The notes: generated by a model not told the origin, from the letters alone. Positions 35,570 to 44,580 are shown, numbered from the stretch's first letter. The stretch: DNA of 64,000 bases from Kitasatospora sp. NBC_00374 (GCF_041434935.1 NZ_CP107964.1:5997001-6061000); one strand, 5' to 3'. Numbers and translations: made by a program.

Positions 35570-36331
35570 TCAGAGCCCGTGCAGCGCGCCGCCGTCCACC
35601 GGGACCATCACGCCGGTGAGGTAGGAGGCGGCGGGGGAGAGCAGGAAGGCCGCGACCCTGCCGAACTCCTCCGGCCTGCCGTAGCGCCCGAGCGGGATCG
35701 TCGCGGCGGCCCGGTCCCGGGCGGCCTGCGGGTCCCCGCCGAGCGCGTCCAGTTCGCGCAGCCGGTCGGTGTCGATCCGGCCCGGGAGCAGGCCGATCAC
35801 CCGGATGCCACGCGGGCCGAGCTCGTTGGCGAGCGACTTGGCGGCCATCGCGAGGCCGGGGCGCAGGCCGTTGGAGATGCCGAGGCCGGGAATGGGCTCG
35901 CGGACCGAGCCGGACAGCACGAAGGCGATCACGCCGCCCTCGTCGAGCGCGGCGGCCGCGGCCCGGGCGATCCGCAGGGCACCGAGGAAGACCGACTCGA
36001 AGGCGCCGCGCCAGGCGTCGTCCTCGATCTGCGAGACCGGGCCCGCGCCCGGGCCGCCGACGCTGACCAGGACGCCGTCGAGCCGGCCGAACCGCTCGCG
36101 GGCCGCGCCGACCAGCCGGTCGGCGGTCGCGGGGTCACCGTTGTCGGCGACCACGCCGTGGGCGTGCTCGGGGCCGCCGAGCGCGTCGACGGCCGTGGCC
36201 ACCGACTGCTCGGTCCGCCCGCTGAGCACCACCCGGGCGCCTTCGGCGACCAGTTCCCGCGCGGAGGCCAGGCCCAGGCCGCGGGTGGCGCCGGTGACTA
36301 CGTACACCTTCTGGTGAAGTCCGAGATCCAT
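35570..36331 (-). CDS. SDR-family oxidoreductase with unusual active site
   Basis: 253-residue short-chain dehydrogenase/reductase. The cofactor motif is TGATRGLGLAS near residue 14, and the C terminus has the usual PVDGGALHG. The catalytic region reads LSGSVREPIPGLGISNGLRPG then LAMAAKSLA: the Ser and a Lys are present, but an Asn-Gly-Leu-Arg replaces the Tyr of YxxxK. This matches an atypical SDR subgroup, so standard NAD(P)H chemistry may differ. ATG 36331 is used; ATG 36340 is an alternative. Last of a minus-strand run with VanZ. Confidence 0.9.
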   Translation of the reverse strand: MDLGLHQKVYVVTGATRGLGLASARELVAEGARVVLSGRTEQSVATAVDALGGPEHAHGVVADNGDPATADRLVGAARERFGRLDGVLVSVGGPGAGPVSQIEDDAWRGAFESVFLGALRIARAAAAALDEGGVIAFVLSGSVREPIPGLGISNGLRPGLAMAAKSLANELGPRGIRVIGLLPGRIDTDRLRELDALGGDPQAARDRAAATIPLGRYGRPEEFGRVAAFLLSPAASYLTGVMVPVDGGALHGL

Positions 36332-36374
36332 GGGCCCCATCCTGCCCGGTCCACCGGGCGGCGGGGTACGGCGG

Positions 36375-36935
36375 TCAGGCCCGGCCGTGGGCGGCACGGC
36401 GGCGGGAGCGGACCAGGGCCCGGGCGATCGGGCCGGCCAGAGCGCCCAGGACCAGACCCAGTGCCAGGCCGAAGTAGTTGTCCAGCAGGTCCTGGCCGTC
36501 GCAGGCGCGGCCGAGCGCCGGGATCGCGTACTGGGTGGCCTCCACCGCGGGCGGGATCAGGGCCGCGACCGAGCCGGCCGCGATCCGGCGGCCCCAGGTG
36601 CCGGCCAGCGCGGCGGTCAGGCCGAGCGGCACGAACAGCGCCACGTTCAGGCTGCTCTGGGTGGCGGTGAACAGTTCGGCCAGGGGGTGCGGGCCGACCC
36701 GGTCGAAGCTGCACTGCTGCACCGCGTATCTGGCGTTCTCCCACAGCGGCAGCCGGGTGTCCGGCAGCAGGGTGAGGGTGATGATCCCGCCCAGGGCGAG
36801 CACGGAGAGGAAGCCCGCGGCGCGGTGGGCGCGCAGCAGGCGGCCCACCGGGCGGCTCAGCAGGGCGGCCAGCAGCAGCGAGCAGAGCACACCGGGCCAG
36901 AACAGCGGGGAGGCACTCAGAACGGCTTCGATCAC
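36375..36935 (-). CDS. VanZ-family membrane protein
   Basis: 186-residue protein with four to five membrane segments. The VanZ signature is EATQYAIPALGRACDGQDLLDN followed by a Gly-rich helix (split here for length: EATQYAIPALGRACD, then GQDLLDNYFGLALG). VanZ proteins give low-level teicoplanin resistance in enterococci; in most genomes the role is unknown. GTG start at 36935. It is 43 bp upstream of the SDR gene and 64 bp after the maleylpyruvate-isomerase-like gene. Confidence 0.85.
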   Translation of the reverse strand: MIEAVLSASPLFWPGVLCSLLLAALLSRPVGRLLRAHRAAGFLSVLALGGIITLTLLPDTRLPLWENARYAVQQCSFDRVGPHPLAELFTATQSSLNVALFVPLGLTAALAGTWGRRIAAGSVAALIPPAVEATQYAIPALGRACDGQDLLDNYFGLALGLVLGALAGPIARALVRSRRRAAHGRA

Positions 36936-36999
36936 ACAGGTCCCGACGCCGCCGGACGCCCGTTCGGTTGCCGGGGCGGGCCGCGCGGCCGGGTCGGCG

Positions 37000-37644
37000 C
37001 TACCGCCGGGGGCGGCTGTCCCAGCGCCAGGAGGTGAGGCGGGCCCGGCCGGGCAGCTCGCCGCGGCCGGTGGCCCAGAGCAGGGTCGGCCAGGGCTCGG
37101 TGCCGGTGGGGGCGTCGGGGAACAGCCTGGTCAGCACCCGGCCGCAGAGGTCCGCCGGCGGGCGCCAGCGCAGGCCGAGGCCCCGGGCCAGGTCGTCCAG
37201 GTGGACCAGGACCTCGACCACGCCCATCGCGGCGAAGCCCTCCGGGTCCGACACGCCGAACGGGTGGTAGCCCAGGCGTCCGGCGGGGGTGGCCCGGACC
37301 ACGGCGGACAGCAGGCCGCCGCTGGTGTCGAGCACCTGGAGGAGCCCGTCCGGCCCGGCCTTCCGGTCGGCGGCGACGGCGTTGCGCGGGCCGCCCTCGC
37401 GGCGGGCGGAGATCTCGAACGGGATGTACCCGTGCAGTTGCGGCTGAGCGGTGGTCAGTTGCGCCGCGTAGCAGAACAGGTCGTCGGCGAGATGCTCGGC
37501 GGTCTCCCAGCAGTCCCACTCCAGTGGCCCGGCGGGGGCGTCCCAGCCGGTCGGGTCGGCCTCGCGCAGGGTTTCGAGTGCCAGCGCGACGGACAGGTCG
37601 ACGTCGGCGGCGGTGACGGGTGAGACGGGAGTGCTCTGTGACAT
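37000..37644 (-). CDS. DinB-like/maleylpyruvate isomerase N-terminal type protein
   Basis: 214-residue protein with the four-helix DinB fold used by mycothiol-dependent enzymes: SVALALETLREADPTGWDA, then LEWDCWETAEHLADDLFCYA with a His, and VVEVLVHLDDLARGLGL with another His/Asp pair that would complete the metal site. Actinobacteria use such proteins with mycothiol as transferases or isomerases. ATG 37644 has GGGAG three to eight bases upstream. It lies 29 bp after SURF1. Confidence 0.8.
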   Translation of the reverse strand: MSQSTPVSPVTAADVDLSVALALETLREADPTGWDAPAGPLEWDCWETAEHLADDLFCYAAQLTTAQPQLHGYIPFEISARREGGPRNAVAADRKAGPDGLLQVLDTSGGLLSAVVRATPAGRLGYHPFGVSDPEGFAAMGVVEVLVHLDDLARGLGLRWRPPADLCGRVLTRLFPDAPTGTEPWPTLLWATGRGELPGRARLTSWRWDSRPRR

Positions 37645-37673
37645 CTCCCGAGTCTGTCCGCGAGCCACCGGGT

Positions 37674-38471
37674 CTATGCGTCGACGAGTTCCGGTTCGGC
37701 CGCGGACCGGGCCTCGGCGGCGCGTTCCCGAGCCTCGCGCCGGGCCATCACCACCAGGCCCACCGGCACCAGGCCGCAGAACAGCCACCACTGCACCGCA
37801 TAGGCCATGTGCGGCCCGATGTCGGAGTGGTTGGGCTCGGCGAGCAGCACCGGGCCGTCGGCCGGCTGCGGGGAGGTGGAGACCAGCTCCAGGTAGCCGC
37901 CGAGCACGCGTTCGCCGCCGGACCCGGCCTGCTGACCGCTGTTGATCAGCTTGAACTGCCGGTCCGGCAGCCTGCCGCGCTCCTTGATGCCGCTGCTCGC
38001 GGTGGTCTCGTCGGCCCGCATCCGGCCGGTCACCGTGACCTCGCCGCCCGGCGCGGCCGGGACCTGCGGATAGCTGGTGGCGTCCGTGCCCGAGTCCACC
38101 CAGCCGCGGTTGACCAGGACCTCGCCCCGGCCGTCCGCGAGCTTCAGCGGGGTGACCACGAAGTAGCCGATGCTGCTGCCGCCGGGCTCGGTGCGGCCGC
38201 GCACCACGAACTCGTGCGCCGGGTCGTACTGCCCGGTCGCCGTGACCGCCCGCCAGGTCAGCTCGGTGGGCACCGCGAAGCCGGGGGAGGCGGAGAGCGT
38301 GTCGAAGGCCACCGCGGGCGAGGTCAGGCTGCGCGCGATCAGCTCGTTGCGGGCGACCCGGGCCTCGTGCCGGTGCAGCTGCCAGAAGCCCAGCCGGATC
38401 ATGGCGGGGATCAACAGCAGCGCGATCAATGTGATGATCGCCCAGCGCCGGGAGAGCAGAAAACGGTACAC
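37674..38471 (-). CDS. SURF1-family cytochrome oxidase assembly protein
   Basis: 265-residue protein with two membrane segments, one N-terminal (WAIITLIALLLIPAMIRLGFW) and one C-terminal (YAVQWWLFCGLVPVGLVVM), and a periplasm-side domain between them carrying the SURF1 landmarks GFWQLHRH, RTEPGGSSIGYFVVTPL and LVNRGWVD. SURF1 helps insert haem into cytochrome aa3-type oxidase. The start is taken at GTG 38471, because TAGCGT (38479-38484, minus) ends seven bases before it; GTG 38480 would add three residues. It begins within 33 bp of the exonuclease stop. Confidence 0.93.
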   Translation of the reverse strand: MYRFLLSRRWAIITLIALLLIPAMIRLGFWQLHRHEARVARNELIARSLTSPAVAFDTLSASPGFAVPTELTWRAVTATGQYDPAHEFVVRGRTEPGGSSIGYFVVTPLKLADGRGEVLVNRGWVDSGTDATSYPQVPAAPGGEVTVTGRMRADETTASSGIKERGRLPDRQFKLINSGQQAGSGGERVLGGYLELVSTSPQPADGPVLLAEPNHSDIGPHMAYAVQWWLFCGLVPVGLVVMARREARERAAEARSAAEPELVDA

Positions 38472-38478
38472 ACCCGGC

Positions 38479-38484
38479 ACGCTA
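38479..38484 (-). promoter_or_regulatory. -10 element of SURF1 gene (leaderless)
   Basis: TAGCGT on the minus strand, seven bases before GTG 38471, consistent with transcription starting at the start codon. Confidence 0.45.
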
Positions 38485-38503
38485 CGCCCACCTCACACGC
38501 ACG

Positions 38504-39493
38504 TCAGACACCGGGGTGCGGCACGACCTCGCGCAGCAGCTGCAGGAAGGCGTCCTCGCCGACCACGGGCGTGCCGTGCTCCCGCGCCTTGCGCGCCTTG
38601 CCGCTCCAACTGCCCGGCTCGTTGGTCACCAGCAGGCTGGTGAGCCGGCTCACCGAGCTCGCGATGTGCAGCCCGGCCTCGATCGCGCGGTCCTCCAGCA
38701 GCTCCCGGTCGGTGGCGGTGTCGCCGGTGATCGCCACCCGCATGCCCTGCATCAGCGGCCGTCCGTCCACCCAGCGCCCCGGGTTCGGGTACGGGCACGG
38801 CGGCCGCTTCCGGCCGGGCCGGTACGAGGAGCTCCACGAGCCACGCTGCGGTGCCGGGGTCTCCTCGCCGAGGTCGGTGACGGCGACACAGGTCGTCAGC
38901 GGGAGCGGCAGGCCGGCCTGGCGGGCCAGCCGCAGGCTCGGGCGGAAGATCTCCGCCAGCACCCGGGCGTCGTCCAGCGCGTTGTGCGCCTGGCGCTGCT
39001 GGACGCCGAAGTACTCGGCCAGTGAGGAGAGCTTGCCGTTGGGCAGCGGCAGGGCGAGGTCGCGGGCCAGCACCATGGTGCAGATCCGGTGCTCGACGGG
39101 GGCGCGCAGTCCGGCCCGGGCGTACTCGCGGGAGATCATGTTCCAGTCGAAGAGCGCGTTGTGGGCCACCATCACCCGGCCGTCCAGCCGGGCCGCCAGC
39201 TCCTCGGCGATCTCCGGGAAGGTCGGCGCGCCGGCCAGCACCGCGCTGGTCAGTCCGTGGATCCAGACCGGGCCGGGGTCCCGCTCGGGGTTGACCAGGG
39301 TGTACCAGTGGTCCGTCACCTCGCCGTGCTGGTCGAGCTGGTAGACACCGGCCGAGATGACGCGGTCGGAGCGGCCGAGCCCGGTGGTCTCGACGTCGAC
39401 CACGGCGAAGCCCCGGCCGTGCTCCTCGGTGCGCTGCGCCGGGAACGGAACAGGCAGGGCGGAGCCGTCCCACGGTGACTGGATCGCGTGCAT
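38504..39493 (-). CDS. DEDDh 3'-5' exonuclease with BRCT domain
   Basis: 329-residue protein with an epsilon-type exonuclease and a C-terminal BRCT domain. Exonuclease motifs: ExoI FAVVDVETTGLG (DxE), ExoII VMVAHNALFDWNM, and ExoIII QAHNALDDARVLAEI with the His-x4-Asp pair. The BRCT part, from about residue 245, has MRVAITGDTA and SRLTSLLVTNEPGSWSGKARKA, as in DNA ligase and Rev1 BRCTs. ATG 39493 follows a TAAGCT -10 (39502-39507) by eight bases; a TTG at 39499 is an alternative. Role in DNA repair or proof-reading is inferred from the family. Confidence 0.92.
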   Translation of the reverse strand: MHAIQSPWDGSALPVPFPAQRTEEHGRGFAVVDVETTGLGRSDRVISAGVYQLDQHGEVTDHWYTLVNPERDPGPVWIHGLTSAVLAGAPTFPEIAEELAARLDGRVMVAHNALFDWNMISREYARAGLRAPVEHRICTMVLARDLALPLPNGKLSSLAEYFGVQQRQAHNALDDARVLAEIFRPSLRLARQAGLPLPLTTCVAVTDLGEETPAPQRGSWSSSYRPGRKRPPCPYPNPGRWVDGRPLMQGMRVAITGDTATDRELLEDRAIEAGLHIASSVSRLTSLLVTNEPGSWSGKARKAREHGTPVVGEDAFLQLLREVVPHPGV

Positions 39494-39501
39494 GGTCAAC
39501 C

Positions 39502-39507
39502 AGCTTA
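39502..39507 (-). promoter_or_regulatory. -10 element of exonuclease gene (leaderless)
   Basis: TAAGCT on the minus strand, eight bases before ATG 39493. No -35 at suitable distance was identified. Confidence 0.4.
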
Positions 39508-39661
39508 AGGGCCGTCACCGACCGCGGTGGCCGATCCGTGCCGAGCGGTGGTGTGCACCACACCCCGGAATAGAGTGGGCGCCGGAGCGGTCGTACTACC
39601 GGTCGAAGCTCTCCCACGCCGCTCGCACCCCGGGGCGGCGGCATTCGCAAAGGACACCCCC

Positions 39662-40705
39662 ATGCGCGCCACCGTGATCCACGGCCCCCACGACATCCGG
39701 ATCGAGGAGGTGCCCGACCCCCGGATCCAGCAGCCCACCGACGCGGTGGTGCGGGTGGTGAACGCCTGTATCTGCGGCAGCGACCTCTGGGCGTACCGGG
39801 GGGTCGCCGCCCGTCAGCCCGGCCAGCGGATCGGGCACGAGTTCCTCGGTGTGGTCGAGGAGGTCGGCCCCGAGGTGCCGGGGCTGCGCCGCGGCGACCT
39901 GGTGGTGGCGCCGTTCGTCTGGTCGGACGGCACCTGTGAGTTCTGCCGCGAGGGCCTGCAGACCTCCTGCCCGCACGGCGGCTTCTGGGGCTCGGTCGGC
40001 TCGGACGGCGGCCAGGGCGAGGCGGTCCGGGTCCCGTTCGCGGACGGCACGCTGGTCCGGCTGCCCAAGGACGCCGCGGGTGACGAGAAGCTGCTGCCGA
40101 GCCTGCTCGCGCTCTCGGACGTGATGGCCACCGGGCACCACGCGGCGGTCAGCGCCGGGGTGAGGCCGGGCTCCACGGTCGCGGTGGTCGGCGACGGCGC
40201 GGTCGGGCTGTGCGGTGTGCTGGCCGCGCACCGGCTCGGCGCCGGGCGGATCATCGCGCTCGGCAGGCACCGGGCGAGGACGGACATCGCCCGCGCGTTC
40301 GGGGCCACCGACGTGGTCGCCGAGCGCGGTGAGGCGGCCGTCGAGGTGGTCCGGGAGCTGACCGGCGGCCGGGGCGCGCACGCCGTCCTGGAGGCGGTCG
40401 GCACCGAGGAGTCGATGCGCACCGCGATCTCGATCACGCGGGACGGCGGCGCGGTCGGCTACGTCGGTGTCCCGCACGGCGGCAGCGCCGGCGTGGACGT
40501 CGGCCAGATGTTCGACCGGAACGTCCGGCTGTGCGGCGGCGTGGCCCCCGCCCGCGCGTACATCCCCGAGCTGCTGGCCGACGTGCTCTCCGGCGCGATC
40601 GAGCCCGGCCTGGTGTTCGACCGAACCGTCGGCCTGGACGGCGTGCCGGACGGCTACCGCGCGATGGACGACCGCTCGGCGCTGAAGGTCCGGATCGCGC
40701 TGTGA
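39662..40705 (+). CDS. Zinc-dependent alcohol dehydrogenase family protein
   Basis: 347-residue medium-chain dehydrogenase. The catalytic-zinc ligands are Cys in NACICGSD, His-Glu in GHEFLG; a structural-zinc-like set is partly present as GTCEFCREGLQTSCPHG. The NAD motif is VVGDGAVGLCGVLAA. The C terminus includes GGRGAHAVLEAVGTEESM. Substrate not determinable; Streptomyces relatives are often called glutathione-independent formaldehyde or sorbitol/threonine-type dehydrogenases. ATG 39662 has AAAGGA about seven bases upstream. Monocistronic with a strong terminator. Confidence 0.9.
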   Translation: MRATVIHGPHDIRIEEVPDPRIQQPTDAVVRVVNACICGSDLWAYRGVAARQPGQRIGHEFLGVVEEVGPEVPGLRRGDLVVAPFVWSDGTCEFCREGLQTSCPHGGFWGSVGSDGGQGEAVRVPFADGTLVRLPKDAAGDEKLLPSLLALSDVMATGHHAAVSAGVRPGSTVAVVGDGAVGLCGVLAAHRLGAGRIIALGRHRARTDIARAFGATDVVAERGEAAVEVVRELTGGRGAHAVLEAVGTEESMRTAISITRDGGAVGYVGVPHGGSAGVDVGQMFDRNVRLCGGVAPARAYIPELLADVLSGAIEPGLVFDRTVGLDGVPDGYRAMDDRSALKVRIAL

Positions 40706-40743
40706 CCGCGGTCCGCTGACCGCAGCCAGCCGACCACCGCTCA

Positions 40744-40778
40744 GACGGGGCGCCACCGCAGGCCGGTGGCGCCCCGTC
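40744..40778 (+). terminator. Terminator after alcohol dehydrogenase
   Basis: Perfect 15-bp stem (40744-40758 with 40764-40778), 5-base loop, 38 bp after the stop. Confidence 0.85.
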
Positions 40779-40947
40779 GGCCGTTTCGATGCTTTTCGGC
40801 CATTTGAGGTGTACACGTGGGCCGACTCTGCGCGGAGTCTGGTCGAAGCCCCGGAGCGGATCTAGCATGCAGCGGCACACCGCGACTGTGACGCCCCTCA
40901 CGTCCGATCGTTCCACCAGTGCACCCGCTGACCCCAGGAGACACCGC

Positions 40948-41292
40948 GTGGACACCCCGCCGACCGCCCGTCCAGCACCGCCCGACACGCTCCCGTCCAT
41001 CGAACAGAGCGAGGAGTTCCGCCAGCTGCGCGGCTCCTTCCGCGGCTTCGCCTTCCCCGTCACCGCCGGCTTCATCCTCTGGTACCTGCTCTACGTCCTG
41101 CTCTCCAGCTACGCCCCCGGCTTCATGGCCACCAAGCTGTTCGGGCACATCAACATCGCCCTGGCCCTCGGCCTGCTCCAGTTCGCCAGCACCTTCGCCA
41201 TCGCCGCCTGGTACGCCGCCTACGCGGACCGCCGGCTCGACCCCGCGGCCACCGCGATCCGCGAGCAGCACACCCGGGAGGCCGCCGAATGA
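40948..41292 (+). CDS. DUF485 membrane protein, permease partner
   Basis: 114-residue protein with two membrane segments (AFPVTAGFILWYLLYVLLSSYA and IALALGLLQFASTFAIAAWYAA). The DUF485 family is regularly encoded just before acetate-type symporters, as here, and probably forms part of the transporter. GTG 40948 has AGGAG seven bases upstream, favouring it over an in-frame ATG at 40867. Its stop overlaps the permease start (ATGA). Confidence 0.9.
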   Translation: MDTPPTARPAPPDTLPSIEQSEEFRQLRGSFRGFAFPVTAGFILWYLLYVLLSSYAPGFMATKLFGHINIALALGLLQFASTFAIAAWYAAYADRRLDPAATAIREQHTREAAE

Positions 41293-42908
41293 CCACCACC
41301 CTGCTGGCCGCCGGCTCCGCGACCGAGCACCGCGGCCTGACCATGACGCTGTTCGGCGTCTTCGTGCTCGCCACCCTCGGCATCACCGTCTGGGCCGGCC
41401 GCCAGACCAAGGACGCCTCCGACTTCTACGCTGGCGGCCGCGGCTTCACCGGCTTCCAGAACGGCCTGGCGATCTCCGGCGACTACATGTCGGCCGCCTC
41501 CTTCCTCGGCATCGCCGGCGCCATCGCCCTGTACGGCTACGACGGCTTCCTCTACTCGATCGGCTTCCTGGTCGCCTGGCTGGTCGCGCTGCTCCTGGTC
41601 GCCGAGCCGCTGCGCAACTCCGGCCGCTACACCATGGCCGACGTGCTGGCCTTCCGGATGCGCCAGCGCCCCGTCCGGACCGCCGCCGGCATCTCCACCA
41701 TCGTGGTGTCGATCTTCTACCTGCTGGCCCAGATGGTCGGCGCGGGCTCCCTGGTGGCCCTGCTGCTCGGCGTCAGCGGCGACTCCGCCAAGCGCTGGAC
41801 GGTGGTCGCCGTCGGCGCGCTGATGGTCGTCTACGTGGTGATCGGCGGCATGAAGGGCACCACCTGGGTGCAGATCGTCAAGGCCGTGCTGCTGATCGCC
41901 GGAGCCGGACTGATGACCGTCCTGGTGCTGGCCAAGTACCACTTCAACCTCTCCAGCCTGCTCGGCGCCGCCGCCGACGCCGGCGGCAACGGCTCGCGCT
42001 TCCTGGAACCAGGCCTCAAGTACGGGGCCAGCGACACCAGCAAACTCGACTTCCTCAGCCTCGGCCTCGCCCTGGTGCTCGGCACCGCCGGACTCCCGCA
42101 CATCCTGGTCCGCTTCTACACCGTGCCCACCGCCAAGGCCGCGCGGAAGTCGGTGCTCTGGGCGATCGGCATCATCGGCGGCTTCTACCTGATGACGCTG
42201 GCCCTCGGCTTCGGCGCCGCCGCCCTGGTCGGGCCGGGTGTGATCAAGAAGTCGAACCCGGCCGGCAACACCGCGGCCCCGCTGCTCGCCGAGTACCTCG
42301 GCGGCGGTTCCGGCAGCACCGGTGGCGCGGTCCTGCTCGCGGTGATCTCCGCGGTGGCCTTCGCCACCATCCTGGCCGTGGTCGCCGGCCTCACCCTCGC
42401 CTCCTCGGCCTCCTTCGCCCACGACCTGTGGGCCAACGTGATCCGGCGGGGGCGGGCCGGCGAGAAGGAGGAGATCCGCTCGGCCAAGCTGGCCGCGGTC
42501 GCGATCGGCGCGGTCGCCATCGTGCTGTCGATCTTCGCCGACAAGCTGAACACCGCCGCCCTGGTCGCGCTCGCCTTCGCCGTCGCGGCCTCCGCCAACC
42601 TGCCGACCCTGCTCTACTCGCTGTTCTGGAAGCGCTTCAACACCGTCGGCGCGGTCAGCTCGGTCTACGCCGGCCTGGTCAGCTCGGTGCTGCTGGTGGT
42701 CTTCTCCACCGTCGTCTCCGGCAAGCCGACCTCACTGCTCCCGCACAGCGACTTCCACTGGTTCCCGCTGGAGAACCCCGGACTCGTCTCCATCCCGGTC
42801 GGTTTCCTGGCCGGGTGGCTCGGCACCCTGCTCTCCAGGGAGAGCGCCGACCCGGCGAAGTACGCTGAACTGGAGGTCCGCTCGCTGACCGGACTGGGCG
42901 CCCACTAG
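41289..42908 (+). CDS. Sodium:solute symporter, acetate permease type
   Basis: 539-residue SSS-family transporter with about 13 helices. Family motifs are SDFYAGGRGFTGFQNGLAI, GDYMSAASFLGIAG, GTAGLPHILVRFYTVP and TILAVVAGLTLASSASFAHDLW. The last two, with the partner DUF485 protein, make acetate, propionate or a similar short monocarboxylate the probable substrate (ActP/MctC group). It overlaps the DUF485 gene by 4 bp. Two hairpins follow the stop. Confidence 0.93.
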   Translation: MTTTLLAAGSATEHRGLTMTLFGVFVLATLGITVWAGRQTKDASDFYAGGRGFTGFQNGLAISGDYMSAASFLGIAGAIALYGYDGFLYSIGFLVAWLVALLLVAEPLRNSGRYTMADVLAFRMRQRPVRTAAGISTIVVSIFYLLAQMVGAGSLVALLLGVSGDSAKRWTVVAVGALMVVYVVIGGMKGTTWVQIVKAVLLIAGAGLMTVLVLAKYHFNLSSLLGAAADAGGNGSRFLEPGLKYGASDTSKLDFLSLGLALVLGTAGLPHILVRFYTVPTAKAARKSVLWAIGIIGGFYLMTLALGFGAAALVGPGVIKKSNPAGNTAAPLLAEYLGGGSGSTGGAVLLAVISAVAFATILAVVAGLTLASSASFAHDLWANVIRRGRAGEKEEIRSAKLAAVAIGAVAIVLSIFADKLNTAALVALAFAVAASANLPTLLYSLFWKRFNTVGAVSSVYAGLVSSVLLVVFSTVVSGKPTSLLPHSDFHWFPLENPGLVSIPVGFLAGWLGTLLSRESADPAKYAELEVRSLTGLGAH

Positions 42909-42914
42909 GCGAAC

Positions 42915-42980
42915 GGCGGCCGAGGCCGCCGCCCGCCCACGGCTAAGCTGGCCCGGCCCGCCCCACCAGGCGGCCGGGCC
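42915..42980 (+). terminator. Two hairpins after the symporter
   Basis: GGCGGCC-GA-GGCCGCC at 42915-42930, and a longer stem 42950-42962 with 42969-42980 (one bulge). A TAAGCT -10-like hexamer (42944-42949) lies between them, so the second hairpin may form at the 5' end of the moaA mRNA. Confidence 0.5.
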
Positions 42981-43007
42981 GGTCGCACTTCCGGGAAGGG
43001 AGCCGTC

Positions 43008-43997
43008 ATGCTGCTGGACACCTTCGGCCGTCAAGCCGTCGACCTGCGGGTCTCCCTCACCGACCGGTGCAACCTGCGCTGCACGTACTGCATGCCAGAG
43101 GAGGGCCTGCAGTGGCTGGCCAAGCCCGAGCTGCTCACCGACGAGGAGATCGTCCGGCTGGTCGGGATCTCCGTCCGTGACCTGGGCATACGCGAGGTCC
43201 GCTTCACCGGCGGCGAGCCGATGCTGCGCCCCGGCCTGGTCGGCATCGTCGCCGCCTGCGCCGGGCTGGACCCGCGCCCCGAGCTCTCGCTGACCACCAA
43301 CGGGGTCGGCCTGGCCCGCACCGCCGAGGCTCTGCGGCAGGCCGGCCTGGACCGGGTCAACGTCTCGCTGGACACCCTGGACCCGGACACCTTCCACACC
43401 CTGACCCGTCGACACCGCCACCAGGACGTCCTGGACGGCCTGGCCGCCGCCGAGGCCGCCGGCCTCACCCCGGTCAAGCTCAACGCCGTGCTGATGCGCG
43501 GCGTCAACGACCACGAGGCGGCCGACCTGCTCGGCTGGTGCCTGGAGCGCGGGTACGAGCTGCGCTTCATCGAGCAGATGCCGCTGGACGCCCAGCACGG
43601 CTGGGACCGCTCCCGGATGATCACCGCCGGGGAGATCCTGGACCGGCTGCGCGAGCGTTTCACCCTGGCCCCCGAACCGTCCGCCGCCCGCGGCGCCGCC
43701 CCGGCCGAGCGCTGGCTGGTCGACGGCGGGCCCGACCGGGTCGGCGTGATCGCCTCGGTGACCAGGCCGTTCTGCAGCGCCTGCGACCGGACCAGGCTCA
43801 CCGCCGACGGACAGATCCGCAACTGCCTGTTCGCCACCGGCGAGACCGACCTGCGGACCGCCCTGCGCTCCGGCGCCGGCGACGCCGAGATCGGCGAGCT
43901 GTGGCGTACCGCCATGTGGGGCAAGAAGGCGGGCGCCGGTATCGACGCCCCGGAGTTCCATCAGCCGGACCGCCCGATGTCCGCCATCGGCGGCTGA
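43008..43997 (+). CDS. moaA: GTP 3',8-cyclase MoaA (molybdenum cofactor)
   Basis: 329-residue radical-SAM enzyme that turns GTP into 3',8-cyclo-GTP in molybdopterin synthesis. The N-terminal cluster ligands are Cys21, Cys25 and Cys28 in RCNLRCTYCMPEEG; the C-terminal cluster is CSACDRTRLTADGQIRNC; the protein ends in the functional Gly-Gly (SAIGG). All expected residues are present. ATG 43008 has GGGAGCC seven bases upstream (GGGAAGGGAG). Other moa genes are not adjacent, which is normal in this group. Confidence 0.97.
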   Translation: MLLDTFGRQAVDLRVSLTDRCNLRCTYCMPEEGLQWLAKPELLTDEEIVRLVGISVRDLGIREVRFTGGEPMLRPGLVGIVAACAGLDPRPELSLTTNGVGLARTAEALRQAGLDRVNVSLDTLDPDTFHTLTRRHRHQDVLDGLAAAEAAGLTPVKLNAVLMRGVNDHEAADLLGWCLERGYELRFIEQMPLDAQHGWDRSRMITAGEILDRLRERFTLAPEPSAARGAAPAERWLVDGGPDRVGVIASVTRPFCSACDRTRLTADGQIRNCLFATGETDLRTALRSGAGDAEIGELWRTAMWGKKAGAGIDAPEFHQPDRPMSAIGG

Positions 43998-44031
43998 GCG
44001 GCGCGTCCGCGCGGGCCCGGCGACCCGTCGG

Positions 44032-44277
44032 TCAGCCCTCGAACGCGTCGAGGGCGACGACCTCCTTGAGGAAGCCCCGCACGCTCAGGAACTGCGACAG
44101 GTGCTCCCGGTGGTCCTCGCAGGCCAGCCAGGTCTTGCGGCGCTCCGGGGTGTGCAGCTTCGGGTTGTTCCACACCAGGACCCAGACGGCAGGCCGGCGG
44201 CAGCCCTTGCCGGAGCAGACCGGCGGGCCCTCGGGGCCGTCCGCCGAGCCGAAGAGTCCGAGCGAGGGGGTGTCCAT
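44032..44277 (-). CDS. Conserved small Cys/His protein
   Basis: 81-residue protein conserved in actinobacteria. Four possible zinc ligands are VCSGKGCRRPA (Cys-x4-Cys) and LACEDHREH (Cys-x2-His), around the motif WNNPKLHTPERRKTWLA, so a zinc-ribbon-like fold is likely. Function unknown. Start ATG 44277. It is convergent to moaA with 34 bp between the ends. Confidence 0.8.
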   Translation of the reverse strand: MDTPSLGLFGSADGPEGPPVCSGKGCRRPAVWVLVWNNPKLHTPERRKTWLACEDHREHLSQFLSVRGFLKEVVALDAFEG

Positions 44278-44580
44278 GGTGAGTGCCGTCCCGGGAAGCG
44301 CTGGCGGTGGTCAGTCACGCCAGTCTCGCACTCGTCGGTCGGCTGCCCGCACCCGACCGTGCGCCCGGATCCGGGAATGACGACGCCGGGCAACCACGGG
44401 GGGAGTTGCCCGGCGTCGGTCTGTCGCTCCGACGGGGGATGCGGAGCGCCTACGCAGTATGGCACGGCCAGGACCCCTCGTGGGGCCCTCTTTCATGATT
44501 AATCTGAGGTTGCTCTGAGCTTTCTGCCGGGCAATCGGTCAGATAAACGGACAGACCGGGATGAGCCCCGTCGGCAATTC
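44278..44580. other. Intergenic region with terminator hairpin
   Basis: 303 bp between two minus-strand genes. It holds the hairpin at 44381-44418 and an AT-richer segment at 44490-44545. No gene seen. Confidence 0.5.
44381..44418 (-). terminator. Hairpin terminator
   Basis: Perfect 14-bp stem (44381-44394 with 44405-44418) and a 10-base loop. It would end the transcript of the DUF3099 gene on the minus strand. Confidence 0.7.
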
